In this document: positions 36,249 through 47,088 of the stretch, in pieces
Layout: each line of letters starts with the position of its first letter
How positions within the stretch are numbered: the first letter of the stretch is position 1
NCBI RefSeq assembly: GCF_032594915.1
Contig: NZ_CP118733.1
Location: forward strand, 992,001 to 1,056,000
Origin: Streptococcus sp. 29896
GTDB lineage: Bacteria; Bacillota; Bacilli; Lactobacillales; Streptococcaceae
DNA length: 64,000 nt
Direction: 5' to 3'
Notes under the pieces: generated by a model
What the model was told of the DNA's origin: nothing
Database searches by the model: none
The model's input: the letters and a program-made list of their open reading frames with translations, nothing else
Translations under genes and position numbers: made by a program

Positions 36249-37400
36249 CTAGAAGAGTTCTTTATAGAAGGCAATAGTTTCTTCCAGTGTCGGCATAAAT
36301 GGATTGCCTGGTGCGCAGGCATCGATCAAGGCATTCTTGGAGAGGTATTCAAAGTCGAAGTCTTCTTCTTTGATATCCAACTCAGTCAGTTTTTTCGGAA
36401 TACCGACTTCGGCAGACAGTTCTTCAATTTGAGCGATTGCATAGTCTGCACATTCCTCGTCAGATTTGCCTGCGATGTCTAGCCCCAATGCTTTTGCCAC
36501 ATCTCGAAAGGCTGCTGGTACACGTTTAGCATTTTCCCGTTCGATAATTGGTAAAATCATGGCACAGCAGACACCATGTGGTAAATCATATACAGCCCCC
36601 AACTGGTGAGCCATAGAGTGAACATAGCCTAGACCAGCATTATTAAAGCTCATACCTCCAAGGAAAATTGCATGAACCATAGCCTCACGAGCTTCGATAT
36701 CCTGACCGTTTTCAACTGCACGAGGCAAATATTCCTTGATCAGTTCAATAGCACCCATAGACAGTTTCTTAGTCACACCATATGCTCCTGGAGTTACTAG
36801 AGCTTCAATTGCATGGGTCAAGGCATCCATACCCGTTGCTGCCGTTAAAGCTGCTGGTTTAGAAAGCATGAGTTCTGGATCATTAACTGACATCACGGCT
36901 AAGCTATTCTTATCTACCATTACCATTTTTACCTTACGTTCCTCATCCGTAATAACATAGTTAATGGTAATCTCAGCAGAAGTACCTGCAGTTGTATTGA
37001 TAGCGACAACTGGCAAGCCTTTTTTCTCAGACTTATGAAGACCTTCATAATCTTGAGGTTTTCCGCCGTTTGTTGCCATAATGGAAATACAGCTTGCCGC
37101 ATCCTGTGGAGAGCCGCCACCAACCGAGATAATAAAATCACAGTCATTTTCCTGCAGAACAGCTAGTCCGTCATAGACATTTTTACAGGTTGGGTTTGGG
37201 TCCACATGACTGAAGACCACATAATCTACACCTGCTTCATCAAGCGGCTTGGTTACTTTGGGTAGAATGTCGCTTGTCAACAAAAATTCATCCGTTACAA
37301 GAAGAGCTTTCTTGTAGCCCAGTTCTTTGACATAGCCACCAATTTCATTGACACAACCACGACCAATTAAGTTGACCGCTGGAACATAAAAAGTTGCCAT
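36249..37400 (-). CDS. Iron-containing alcohol dehydrogenase
   Basis: This 383-residue class III alcohol dehydrogenase has the NAD site VGGGSPQDAASCI near 95, TTAGTSAEITI near 137, and metal ligands in TGMDALTHAIEA, GYVHSMAHQLG and LPHGVCCA. It resembles 1,3-propanediol dehydrogenase and FucO-type enzymes; the exact aldehyde/alcohol is uncertain. GGAGGT precedes the ATG. It stands alone. Confidence 0.92.
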   Translation of the reverse strand: MATFYVPAVNLIGRGCVNEIGGYVKELGYKKALLVTDEFLLTSDILPKVTKPLDEAGVDYVVFSHVDPNPTCKNVYDGLAVLQENDCDFIISVGGGSPQDAASCISIMATNGGKPQDYEGLHKSEKKGLPVVAINTTAGTSAEITINYVITDEERKVKMVMVDKNSLAVMSVNDPELMLSKPAALTAATGMDALTHAIEALVTPGAYGVTKKLSMGAIELIKEYLPRAVENGQDIEAREAMVHAIFLGGMSFNNAGLGYVHSMAHQLGAVYDLPHGVCCAMILPIIERENAKRVPAAFRDVAKALGLDIAGKSDEECADYAIAQIEELSAEVGIPKKLTELDIKEEDFDFEYLSKNALIDACAPGNPFMPTLEETIAFYKELF

Positions 37401-37565
37401 AGCAAAACCTCCGTTTAAAGTATATTATTATGTTTTTTCTACACTATTAGCATACACCTTTTTCCTAGTTTTATCAATTAATATGTGAAGTTTTTCTCAT
37501 TTGTTTTTTTCTAAAAAAGAAAGAAGGCAAACAGCTCCTTCTTTCTCTTGCTTAATAGAAAACAA

Positions 37566-38561
37566 CTAGAATACCACAATGGTACGCCCCAAATGTCTAC
37601 CTTCTTTTAGTTCTTGAATAACATTTGGCAATTCTTCCAAACGGATTTCATTATAGGTTAAATTGTCACAAATTTTCCATTCCGAAGCAAATTTCTCCCA
37701 GACCTTACAGCGTTTTTCATGACTGATTTGAACAGAATCAATACCCAAAGCCTGGACTCCTCGTAAGATAAATGGAAGAACGTTGGTTGCAACTTTTACT
37801 CCAGCAGCATTTCCACATAGACTAATTGCCCCATCATAGTCAATTTGCGGAATGAGATGCGAAACAACATCTCCTCCAACTGTATCCAATACGTAATCAT
37901 AGATTCCTTTTAAGAGGAGAGGATTTTCTTTTAAGAAGATCTGCTCTGGTTTGATAATATCCGTTGCCCCAAGTTTTCGAACCAACTCATCCTGGGTATC
38001 TTTACGTGTTAAAGCTGTTATTTGTGGATAGCCAAGGTGCTTCAAAATAGCCAAGGCCACACTTCCAACTCCACCACTTGCACCTGTCACTAAGAGCCGA
38101 GGAGCATTCTGGGGCTTCATACCAGCATTTTCCAATGCCAATACAGATAGACCAGCTGTCAATCCTGCAGTCCCAATAATCATTGCATCCTTCATACTAA
38201 GGCCGGCTAGCAAGGGAACTACCCATTCATGAGGAATTCGAGCGTATTGAGCAAAACCACCCGTGTGAGACATCCCCATCTCATAGCCTGTAACCAATAC
38301 TTCTTGTCCAACTGAAAAATCAGGAGAATCGGACGAAACAACCACTCCAGCTAGATCAATACCTGGAATCATAGGATAGTTTCGAATAACACCAGCATTT
38401 TTCTGAACAGCAAGCATGTCCTTGTAATTGACTGAACTATAAGCGACTTTTATAAGGACATCACCTTGATGTAAATCATCCAGACCGATGGTTTTGGGGC
38501 CAAAAACCAAGGCATCTCCTTGCTCTTCTACGACCATTGCGGTAAAAGTATCTTGCTTCAT
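37566..38561 (-). CDS. YhdH/YhfP-family quinone oxidoreductase (AcuI-like)
   Basis: The ATG at 38559-38561 has GGAGGACAG upstream and gives 331 residues. It is a zinc-free medium-chain reductase: VNYKDMLAVQ, PMIPGIDLAGVV, LVTGASGGVGSVALAIL as the NADPH site near 147, and GNAAGVKVATNVLPFILRGVQ-type tail typical of YhdH/AcuI. Members reduce acryloyl-CoA or related enals; the physiological substrate here is unknown. No zinc-ligand Cys/His set is present. Confidence 0.9.
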   Translation of the reverse strand: MKQDTFTAMVVEEQGDALVFGPKTIGLDDLHQGDVLIKVAYSSVNYKDMLAVQKNAGVIRNYPMIPGIDLAGVVVSSDSPDFSVGQEVLVTGYEMGMSHTGGFAQYARIPHEWVVPLLAGLSMKDAMIIGTAGLTAGLSVLALENAGMKPQNAPRLLVTGASGGVGSVALAILKHLGYPQITALTRKDTQDELVRKLGATDIIKPEQIFLKENPLLLKGIYDYVLDTVGGDVVSHLIPQIDYDGAISLCGNAAGVKVATNVLPFILRGVQALGIDSVQISHEKRCKVWEKFASEWKICDNLTYNEIRLEELPNVIQELKEGRHLGRTIVVF

Positions 38562-38710
38562 TTTACTGTCCTCCATTAAAGTTGTTACCTGACTTAATTG
38601 GTCTTTTCAACCAAAAACTCTATACTATCATTATAAAAGGAAAATGATGATATTTCCATATGCTAAACTCCAAGAATTCCTTATAGAAATCCATTAGCCC
38701 AACTTATAAA

Positions 38711-38739
38711 AAAACGACCAACTATCCGTTGGACGTCTT
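38711..38739 (-). terminator. Terminator of the ATP-cone gene
   Basis: ACGACCAAC (38714-38722) pairs with GTTGGACGT (38728-38736) with one mismatch, followed by a T-run on the minus strand. Confidence 0.65.
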
Positions 38740-38746
38740 CTATGAA

Positions 38747-39085
38747 TTAACGAATTTGCTCAAAACTCAAGTGAACAATAATTTTATCAGCATAGCCATT
38801 GCGTTCCAAATCACGCTGCAATCGATAGGAAATATAATGTTCCGCAATCGTGATATAACCCGCATCCAAGAGACGATGCTCCACCAATGATTGCACCATA
38901 CTAATGGTTGGACGTTCAGTATGAGCCTCTTCCAAGTCTAGTACAACTTTTTTGGTGACTTGGGCAAGGTTTTTACGCCAGTTATCATCGATAACGTAGA
39001 CTGTTTGAGCAGCCTTGATGATGGCTTGATAAATCTTATCTGGATTAAATTCTACAACTTCGCCACTTCGTTTAATGACTTGCAT
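38747..39085 (-). CDS. Stand-alone ATP-cone domain protein
   Basis: The whole 112-residue protein is one ATP-cone: MQVIKRSGEVVEFNPDKIYQ, AIIKAAQTVYV, TISMVQSLVEHRLLDAGYI and AEHYISYRLQRDLE. ATP-cones normally sit at the N-terminus of ribonucleotide reductases or NrdR, where they sense ATP/dATP. Here there is no zinc ribbon, no reductase and no second domain. A free cone could be a nucleotide sensor acting in trans, but nothing in the neighbourhood shows a partner. GGAGCTC precedes the ATG. Confidence 0.9.
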   Translation of the reverse strand: MQVIKRSGEVVEFNPDKIYQAIIKAAQTVYVIDDNWRKNLAQVTKKVVLDLEEAHTERPTISMVQSLVEHRLLDAGYITIAEHYISYRLQRDLERNGYADKIIVHLSFEQIR

Positions 39086-39213
39086 AAGGAGCTCCTTTCT
39101 GGTTTTCAGTAAACCCTTTCACACTTCTATTATCTAGGTTTTCTGAATTTTTGTCAAGTTTATTTTCATAAATATGATATAATAATGGAGAATACATGAA
39201 AAAGGAGAAACAT

Positions 39214-41004
39214 ATGACATCTGCAATGCCAAAACGTCAAGAAATTGATGTTCAATTAACTTGGAATACAGATTTGCTCTTTCCAAGCCCTGAAAATTAC
39301 AAAGAAAACTTGGTAGCTTATGCGGAACAAGTTGCTGCTTTTGAATCTAACTTCAAAGGAAAATTAGCGGACAAGGGAATCATTGTTGCTGCTCTGACAG
39401 AATACGAAAAAATCGTTATTCTTGATAGCAGACTTTCCCACTATGCCTTTTTGCCATTAGAAGTTGACAAGATGAATACTGAATTGGCGAGCCTGGCCAA
39501 TGAATACGACCTCGTTTCTGCCAAGGCACGTCCTCAACGAGATTTCCTCTATTCAGAACTTGGTCAATTAGATGAAGCCTTTCTTCTTGAATTAAAAGAA
39601 GAACAGCTACAATGGGCTGCCTTCTTTGATGCAATCCTACGTGACAAGCCTCATCAGCTTCATCCACTACAAGAAGAACTTCTCTCTAACTTCGCACCAA
39701 CCTTTGGTCAGCCATATAATAACTACGGTGTGACCAAGTTTGAAGATATGACCTTTGATAACTTCGAGGCAAATGGCGAAACGCTCGGCAACAGCTATGT
39801 GCTCTTTGAAAATGATTATGAACTCAGCCATGATACCGAAATTCGTCGCAATTCAGCTGCTGGCTTCTATTCAACCTTGAAGAAATACAAAAATACAACT
39901 GCTGCGACTTATTTGTCTCATATCAAAAACGAACAAATCGAAGCTCGCTTACGTGGTTTTGACAGCACAATTGATTTCCTCTTGCATAGTCAAAATGTCT
40001 CTCGTGATCTCTTCGACCGTCAAATTGATGTTATCATGAAGGAATTAGCTCCTCACATGCGTCGCTATGTCAAATTGGTTGCTAAGGCTCATGGTTTGGA
40101 TAAAATCACTCATGCTGACTTGAAAATCAGTCTACCATCTGAATACAATCAACGCATTACTCCTGAAGAGTCCAAACAATTCTTGATTGACTGCTTGGGT
40201 ATTCTTGGAGAAGATTATGTAAAAATGATTGAACAATCATTTGACGAGCGTTGGATTGACTTTGCTCAAAACGAAGGTAAGGCAACAGGTGGCTTCTGTG
40301 CTACTCTTTACGATGGACCATCCTATATCCTACTATCATGGACAGGTTTGATGAACGAAGTCTTGGTATTAGCTCACGAATTGGGACATGCTGGTCATTT
40401 CCAATTGGCTAAGAAACAAAGCGTCCTCAGCTACGATCCATCCCTCTACTTCATCGAGGCTCCTTCTACAGCTAATGAAGTCTTGACATGTAACACCCTT
40501 TTGAAAAACAACCAAGACCCTGGCTTCCAGGCTTACTTGATTAGCGAGTTGATCAGCCGTACTTACTTCCACAACATGGTCACTCACTTGCTTGAAGCAG
40601 CCTTCCAACGTGAAGTTTATACTCGTTTGGACAATGAAGAATACCTCAATGGTGATATTCTCTGCCAAATCAAGTTGGATGTCATCAAGAAATTCTGGGG
40701 TGAAGACTTTGAAATCGGTGACGATGCAGGTCTTATCTGGATGCGTCAACCACACTACTACATTGGTTTGTATCCATATACCTACTCAGCTGGTTTGACC
40801 ATCGGTACGGCTATGGCTAAACAACTAGAAGAAAATCCTGAAGAAGTTGTTGAAAAATGGTTGGAAACCCTCTCACTCGGTGCAAGTCTTTCTGCCCAAG
40901 ACCTTGCTAAACACGCAGGTGTCGACGTTTCGACTGACCAACCACTCAAAGAAACCATCGCCTATGTTGGTTCGCTAGTTGACAAACTTGAACAACTGAT
41001 CTAA
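39214..41004 (+). CDS. pepF: Oligoendopeptidase F
   Basis: PepF is a cytoplasmic M3B zinc peptidase that trims peptides of roughly 7-17 residues. I use the ATG at 39214 (596 residues, MTSAMPKRQEIDVQ), preceded by AAGGAG; the earlier in-frame ATG lacks a site. The zinc motif HELGHAGH is near residue 388 with the third ligand Glu in IEAPSTANEV. Length is normal. Single gene with a strong shared terminator. Confidence 0.97.
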   Translation: MTSAMPKRQEIDVQLTWNTDLLFPSPENYKENLVAYAEQVAAFESNFKGKLADKGIIVAALTEYEKIVILDSRLSHYAFLPLEVDKMNTELASLANEYDLVSAKARPQRDFLYSELGQLDEAFLLELKEEQLQWAAFFDAILRDKPHQLHPLQEELLSNFAPTFGQPYNNYGVTKFEDMTFDNFEANGETLGNSYVLFENDYELSHDTEIRRNSAAGFYSTLKKYKNTTAATYLSHIKNEQIEARLRGFDSTIDFLLHSQNVSRDLFDRQIDVIMKELAPHMRRYVKLVAKAHGLDKITHADLKISLPSEYNQRITPEESKQFLIDCLGILGEDYVKMIEQSFDERWIDFAQNEGKATGGFCATLYDGPSYILLSWTGLMNEVLVLAHELGHAGHFQLAKKQSVLSYDPSLYFIEAPSTANEVLTCNTLLKNNQDPGFQAYLISELISRTYFHNMVTHLLEAAFQREVYTRLDNEEYLNGDILCQIKLDVIKKFWGEDFEIGDDAGLIWMRQPHYYIGLYPYTYSAGLTIGTAMAKQLEENPEEVVEKWLETLSLGASLSAQDLAKHAGVDVSTDQPLKETIAYVGSLVDKLEQLI

Positions 41005-41011
41005 ACCAAAA

Positions 41012-41034
41012 CACCTAGTCTTTCTGACTAGGTG
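41012..41034. terminator. Shared terminator of pepF and the hydrolase
   Basis: CACCTAGTC (41012-41020) and GACTAGGTG (41026-41034) are perfect arms, with TTTTTT downstream on plus and TTTT on minus. The hydrolase stop codon (41028-41030) lies in the right arm. Confidence 0.85.
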
Positions 41035-41636
41035 ATTTTTTCGTCCCTGTACCATTGAATGAGAACTTCTTTTTCGGGCTCTGTCAAAAAATGCCCGCCA
41101 TTAAATAGCCATAAGGTCAAGTTTTCAAAAGCATGTATCTTCCAAGCCTCACAAAGCTTTTCCAACTCTTTCAGATTAATCATCTCATCATTTCGACCTG
41201 CTGTCATTAGAATAGGAAGCTGGGAAGAAATGATTGGAAGCGGATAAGAGAGGGCTGATGGATGGAGCAAGAGAACTTGATTGACTGATTCAATTCCCTT
41301 TGCTAACAAGCCTATGACAAAATTGGCTCCATTTGAAAAGCCAATCAAACTGATTTTATCATAGCTCGACAAATCTCTTTCCCGCCAGTTTTGAAAAAAA
41401 TCCTGGATGCGCTCTTCAAAATCCTCTTGATCGAGCTGACCATTGATAAGCGGTTTGAAAAAGCGTCTCATCCTTCCCTGATCTGACCAGGTTCCTTGAA
41501 ATGATAGGATACTGGCAGATGGGTCCAAAAGCTTCCTCATAAAAAGCAAAGAGGTTTCATCGCCACCAGTCCCATGAAAAAGGACCAATAAATGACGATT
41601 TTCCCCCTGAAGATAGTATTCTTTCATTTTATTCAT
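41028..41636 (-). CDS. Alpha/beta hydrolase, MhqD/carboxylesterase-like
   Basis: I start at the ATG at 41634-41636, which overlaps the dioxygenase stop by eight bases; an ATG three codons later is possible. The 202-residue enzyme has VLFHGTGGDE (oxyanion strand), nucleophile elbow GFSNGAN with catalytic Ser near 103, and catalytic Asp/His in TAGRNDEMI and NGGHFLTEPE. It resembles the phospholipase/carboxylesterase family that includes B. subtilis MhqD. Coupling to a ring-cleaving dioxygenase mirrors the Bacillus quinone/azo-compound response genes. Confidence 0.85.
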   Translation of the reverse strand: MNKMKEYYLQGENRHLLVLFHGTGGDETSLLFMRKLLDPSASILSFQGTWSDQGRMRRFFKPLINGQLDQEDFEERIQDFFQNWRERDLSSYDKISLIGFSNGANFVIGLLAKGIESVNQVLLLHPSALSYPLPIISSQLPILMTAGRNDEMINLKELEKLCEAWKIHAFENLTLWLFNGGHFLTEPEKEVLIQWYRDEKIT

Positions 41637-42585
41637 ACCGTTCTGCCAAGCTACTTTCGATATCTGCCCGATCTTCTTCAAGAAAAGTCGGTAGAAAAAG
41701 CGGTATCTGATCTAAGAGCTCCCTTTGCTGAGGAATAGGAGCTTCACGGTGACCAGATGCTGTCGCCACTTCAAACATCAGATAGTTTGGGGCACGATAA
41801 TAGAGCGAATGCATGAAATCACGGTTGATAATCCCCGTGTGAGGACGCTCCATCAGATTTAAACGTGTTACTAAATCTTCTAAATCAGAATGATTCTCCA
41901 CCCCAAAGGCAATATGATGGATACTTCCCACCCCCATCACACTGATCGGTGCTTCGAGATCCAAAATCAAATCAAGTCTATGGTGAAAATCATTATCAAA
42001 ACCGACTGTCAAAACTTGTTGTCCCTGATAAACAAAAGACTCCTCCACTTTAAATCCATACAATTCTACAAGCTGTTTTCGTAAGGATTCAACTTCTCGA
42101 ATTCGCATTTGTAAACCAGCAATACCAAGAATAGCATGTTCTTGTGGCACTTCTGATTCTTTTGAAGGAAACATCCTCTCTATTACTACTTCATGATAGG
42201 TAAAACCTAGTTCTTGTCCATCACCATCTTGCAAAAACAACATATCTCTTTTACCAAATACCTGTATTCCAGAATGCTCGACACCAAAAGAGTCCAAACG
42301 CTTCATCCAATAAATAAGACTGGCTTGGTCTGAAACTAAAAAAACGGTTCGTTCTAAAGCGTTCGAACCAGGTCGTCTAGTAGGACTATTGGGCATATCA
42401 AAAATGGTAAACTCTGTGCCAATTCTCCCCTTTTGGTCACCAAAAAAGAGATGGTACATGTTGGAATCTTCCTGATTAACTGTTTTTAGGATCAAATCCA
42501 TTCCCAAAATACGGTGATAAAAGTCATAGGCTTGGTAGATGTTTCCAACCAAACTAGAGATATGATGAATACCTGTATTGTTCAT
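41629..42585 (-). CDS. VOC-family ring-cleaving dioxygenase, MhqO-like
   Basis: Of two nearby ATGs I take the second (42583-42585), which is correctly spaced from AAGGA; this gives 318 residues. It consists of two glyoxalase/VOC modules: GIHHISSLVGNIYQAYDFYH (metal His in HHIS) and VGSIHHIAFGV in the second half, with Glu ligand candidates near YLMFEVAT. The family includes MhqO/MhqA proteins implicated in quinone detoxification. The metal and substrate are not shown. Confidence 0.85.
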   Translation of the reverse strand: MNNTGIHHISSLVGNIYQAYDFYHRILGMDLILKTVNQEDSNMYHLFFGDQKGRIGTEFTIFDMPNSPTRRPGSNALERTVFLVSDQASLIYWMKRLDSFGVEHSGIQVFGKRDMLFLQDGDGQELGFTYHEVVIERMFPSKESEVPQEHAILGIAGLQMRIREVESLRKQLVELYGFKVEESFVYQGQQVLTVGFDNDFHHRLDLILDLEAPISVMGVGSIHHIAFGVENHSDLEDLVTRLNLMERPHTGIINRDFMHSLYYRAPNYLMFEVATASGHREAPIPQQRELLDQIPLFLPTFLEEDRADIESSLAERYE

Positions 42586-42653
42586 GCTCATTCCTTCTTT
42601 CTGAAATTATTTTATCACTAGTTAAAGACAAAAGAAACTAAAATGCTCAAAAA

Positions 42654-42674
42654 AGCCTGGATCTAGTCCAGACT
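42654..42674 (-). terminator. Terminator of the glycerol operon
   Basis: AGCCTGGA (42654-42661) pairs with TCCAGACT (42667-42674), one wobble, with TTTTTTGAG next on the minus strand. It separates glpK-glpO-transporter genes from the dioxygenase pair. Confidence 0.7.
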
Positions 42675-42722
42675 TCTATACTATTCATTTCCACAAATGA
42701 AAGGATTCAACTGTTTATAGGC

Positions 42723-43058
42723 CTATAAAATGAATGAGAGGAGCAAACCGCCAATCAAACCACCAACAACTGCTGCTAGAATATTTCCTTTGGCTTTTCC
42801 AATTTTTCCACCTCTTGCAGCCGACGCCACAAAGACGCCAACACCAGCTGCAAGTCCCATATCGACCCAAACGTCACCGGATTGGGTCATTAAACCAACT
42901 CCATGATTCAAGGTCCAGATGGTACCAACAATCATGGCTGCTGCTACCCAACCACCGATCGGGCCCCAGCTATCCACCATTTTTCCCCACATCATTCGAA
43001 TGACGAAGGGAAAGATAAATGCACCAACAACAGTTGCAATTGCTTGTTGAATTGTCAT
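42723..43058 (-). CDS. Small membrane protein, Lin0368-family putative glycerol transporter subunit
   Basis: This 111-residue protein has about three membrane segments. Its centre reads GGWVAAAMIVGTIWTLNHGV then GLM and WVDMGLAAGVG. The W-x2-NH-x2-GL...VDMGL pattern also occurs in the next gene upstream, so the two are paralogs. They end the glpK-glpO operon where many streptococci have glpF. I recall this family being annotated as a putative glycerol transporter component; biochemical proof is unknown to me. AAGGAGGAG precedes the ATG, nine bases after its partner gene. Confidence 0.75.
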   Translation of the reverse strand: MTIQQAIATVVGAFIFPFVIRMMWGKMVDSWGPIGGWVAAAMIVGTIWTLNHGVGLMTQSGDVWVDMGLAAGVGVFVASAARGGKIGKAKGNILAAVVGGLIGGLLLSFIL

Positions 43059-43070
43059 CACAGCTCCTCC

Positions 43071-43424
43071 TTAATCTTTTTCCATATCTTCTTCAACTTT
43101 TGCTGCTACCAATCCACCCAAAACTGCTCCGACTAGGACCAAAAGGATGGTTGGTAGTGAATCTACCACACTGCCAAAACCATACAGAAAGGCATCACGG
43201 AAAATTCCGCACAAGGCAATTCCTAATCCCATATCAACAAATGCTGAATCTGGATCATGTTTGATTAAGCCAAGGTAATGGTTCATAAACCACATGGGAC
43301 CTATAATAATAAATGCAGCAAAGTAGCCACCTGCGATACCATAGGCATTTGCAAAAGCACCCCATACACTCATAACAATCATACCGGCAATCATATAGCC
43401 GATTGTAGAACGTAAAAATTTCAT
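43071..43424 (-). CDS. Small membrane protein, paralog and probable partner in glycerol uptake
   Basis: The 117-residue protein has three to four membrane segments: residues 5-25, GGYFAAFIIIGPMWFMNHYL, the FVDMGLGIALCG segment and a C-terminal helix (TILLVLVGAVLGGLVAAKV) with an acidic tail. NHYLGL and FVDMGL match NHGVGL and WVDMGL of its neighbour. Short length plus pairing suggests a heteromeric channel or carrier. It lies 94 bases after glpO with a GGAGGAGG ribosome site. Confidence 0.75.
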   Translation of the reverse strand: MKFLRSTIGYMIAGMIVMSVWGAFANAYGIAGGYFAAFIIIGPMWFMNHYLGLIKHDPDSAFVDMGLGIALCGIFRDAFLYGFGSVVDSLPTILLVLVGAVLGGLVAAKVEEDMEKD

Positions 43425-43518
43425 TCTTCCTCCTCCAACTTCTATTCGTCAGCTAGGCTAACAATTTCTTTGACCTTGATTTCCTAGCAGATTCGAAATT
43501 ACTTCCTTTTCCAGTATA

Positions 43519-45348
43519 TTATTTTTCTTTTAGGTAGGTCAAATCATTCTTATTTAGAGTAGCTATAAGCAAGGCTTCTTGTTGTGCTACTTCTTCTGTC
43601 GTCCAACCGTAGTAAGCTGCCATTTCTTTTATCACTTCTGGAGCAACTCCATCCAGTTGTTCCCGCATAAAGAGCATATAGTTTGTTCTACGAAGCAGAT
43701 AATCCACTACTGTCAAAGTCATTTCTTCTTTCATGGCATAATGAAGAGAAAGCAAATCACGTTGATTAAGGTCAGACACAGCCTCTACTTTATGGTTCAA
43801 GGCAAATACTTTTGGCGCATTTGAACCGTACAAGTTAGCAAGATAGAGGGCATCGTCGTAGTCCAATCCTTTTTTCACCCCTAATTGTGCCAAGTGTTCA
43901 ATTTCTTCTGCTACGTTTGCAGGGTTCAATTCTCCACCAGAAACAGGATAGGTCTTAGAATTGATGAGTTTAAAGCTGCGCCCATGTTCTTCTTTGAGGA
44001 TGTCTGCTACTTTTTCCAAGGCACCTTCTGCCATCTTACGGAAGTCTGTGATTTTACCACCAGCAAGAGTCAGCAAACCATTGTCATCACGATCAAGGGC
44101 AGAACCGCGTGATACAGCAGACGGATCCAAATGTTTTTCAGAAACACTGCCTTCGAGATGGCTCAAATCATGTTCCACATCGTCCCGTGTCTTTTCATTG
44201 TTCAAATAAGCTTTGACTGTTTCAATCAAGCTATTGAAACTATCATCGCTAAGTTTACCATTATTTCCACCGTTGTAATCAGAAGCACCATTTCCAGACA
44301 AGAGCGGCCGAAGTCCCGCCCAACCACTTTCGATATCATCAATGGTCAGATTAGCTTCTGGGAAGCGATTGTTGACAATTTCAAGAAGATAGTCAACGTC
44401 TTCTTGGGTTACCGTCGGATTCGCCAAATCGCCAGTATAGTCCGTATCTGTCGTACCAAAGTAGGTTTTATTTTCGCGTGGAAGGACAAAGACCATGCGA
44501 CCATCTGCGTGACCTGTATCAAAGTAAGTTGGCTGAGGAACAGACAAACGAGAACTATCGACAACTAGGTGTACACCCTTGGTTGGACGCATTTGAAAGA
44601 CACCTGAACCTTCGCCACCAAGATTTCGCACTTCATCGCTCCAAGGTCCTGTTGTATTGATAACCAATCGTGCACGAATTTCAAAGGTGCTGTCTGTCAG
44701 TAAGTCGCGCGCGACGATACCAACAACTTTTCCAACCTCATTCTTGATGAATTTCTCAGCTTTGACACGGCTAGCAATCAAGGCACCATCTTTAGCTGCA
44801 CGTTTGATATTTTCAATAACCAAGCGAGCATCATTGTTACGAAAGTCAAGGTAAACTCCACCGCCAAGCAAGCCTTCTTTTTTCAGGTGAGGTGCCCGCT
44901 CTAAGACTTCTTCTCTCGTCAAAACCTTATTGGCAAGGTCTGTATTGTTAACACCAGCCAAGAGGTCATAGAGGTCCATAGCCACTTTCAAACGAAAGAG
45001 ACTAAAGGTCGAACCTTCTTCATCATAGACAGGAAGCAACATTGGGTCTGGCTTGGGAATGTGAGGCGCAATATTTTGTACAACCGCACGTTCTGAAACT
45101 GTATCGGAAACCACTTCTACATCAAATTGTTTGAGGTAGCGGAGTCCACCGTGAACCAATTTGGTTGAACGGCTGGATGTCCCTTCGGCAAAGTCTTGCA
45201 TTTCAATCAAGGCTGTCTCCATGCCACTAGCAGCAGCTTGGAGGGCTACTCCAGCCCCCGTAATACCGCCACCAATAATCAAGAGATCCAACTGTCTATC
45301 TTGCATTTTTTCAATCGCTAAGCGACGTGTTTCTTTTGAAAATTCCAT
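43519..45348 (-). CDS. glpO: Alpha-glycerophosphate oxidase
   Basis: GlpO oxidises glycerol-3-phosphate to dihydroxyacetone phosphate with O2, producing H2O2. The 609-residue flavoprotein starts with the FAD site LLIIGGGITGAGVALQAA near 20-37, followed by SSRSTKLVHGGLRYLKQFD (SSRSTKLVHGG, LRYLKQF), FGTTDTDYTG and the C-terminal helical domain. Length matches the streptococcal oxidase, which carries an extra segment relative to E. coli GlpD. Second gene after glpK, 21 bases away. Confidence 0.96.
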   Translation of the reverse strand: MEFSKETRRLAIEKMQDRQLDLLIIGGGITGAGVALQAAASGMETALIEMQDFAEGTSSRSTKLVHGGLRYLKQFDVEVVSDTVSERAVVQNIAPHIPKPDPMLLPVYDEEGSTFSLFRLKVAMDLYDLLAGVNNTDLANKVLTREEVLERAPHLKKEGLLGGGVYLDFRNNDARLVIENIKRAAKDGALIASRVKAEKFIKNEVGKVVGIVARDLLTDSTFEIRARLVINTTGPWSDEVRNLGGEGSGVFQMRPTKGVHLVVDSSRLSVPQPTYFDTGHADGRMVFVLPRENKTYFGTTDTDYTGDLANPTVTQEDVDYLLEIVNNRFPEANLTIDDIESGWAGLRPLLSGNGASDYNGGNNGKLSDDSFNSLIETVKAYLNNEKTRDDVEHDLSHLEGSVSEKHLDPSAVSRGSALDRDDNGLLTLAGGKITDFRKMAEGALEKVADILKEEHGRSFKLINSKTYPVSGGELNPANVAEEIEHLAQLGVKKGLDYDDALYLANLYGSNAPKVFALNHKVEAVSDLNQRDLLSLHYAMKEEMTLTVVDYLLRRTNYMLFMREQLDGVAPEVIKEMAAYYGWTTEEVAQQEALLIATLNKNDLTYLKEK

Positions 45349-45369
45349 GTTTTCACACTTTCTATTTCT

Positions 45370-46965
<1,596 letters not shown>

Positions 46966-47058
46966 TTATCATTTTTTTTACATTTTACAAAAAATCTGAT
47001 AAAACATCCTTCTATCAAGGATTAAACCAACTTATGAATCATACAAAACATACAAAAA

Positions 47059-47080
47059 CTTCCTAGATTTTTCTAGGAAG
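47059..47080 (-). terminator. Terminator of the Mga-like regulator gene
   Basis: CTTCCTAGA (47059-47067) pairs with TCTAGGAAG (47072-47080), followed on the minus strand by TTTTTG. Confidence 0.75.
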
Positions 47081-47088
47081 CTGATTGA

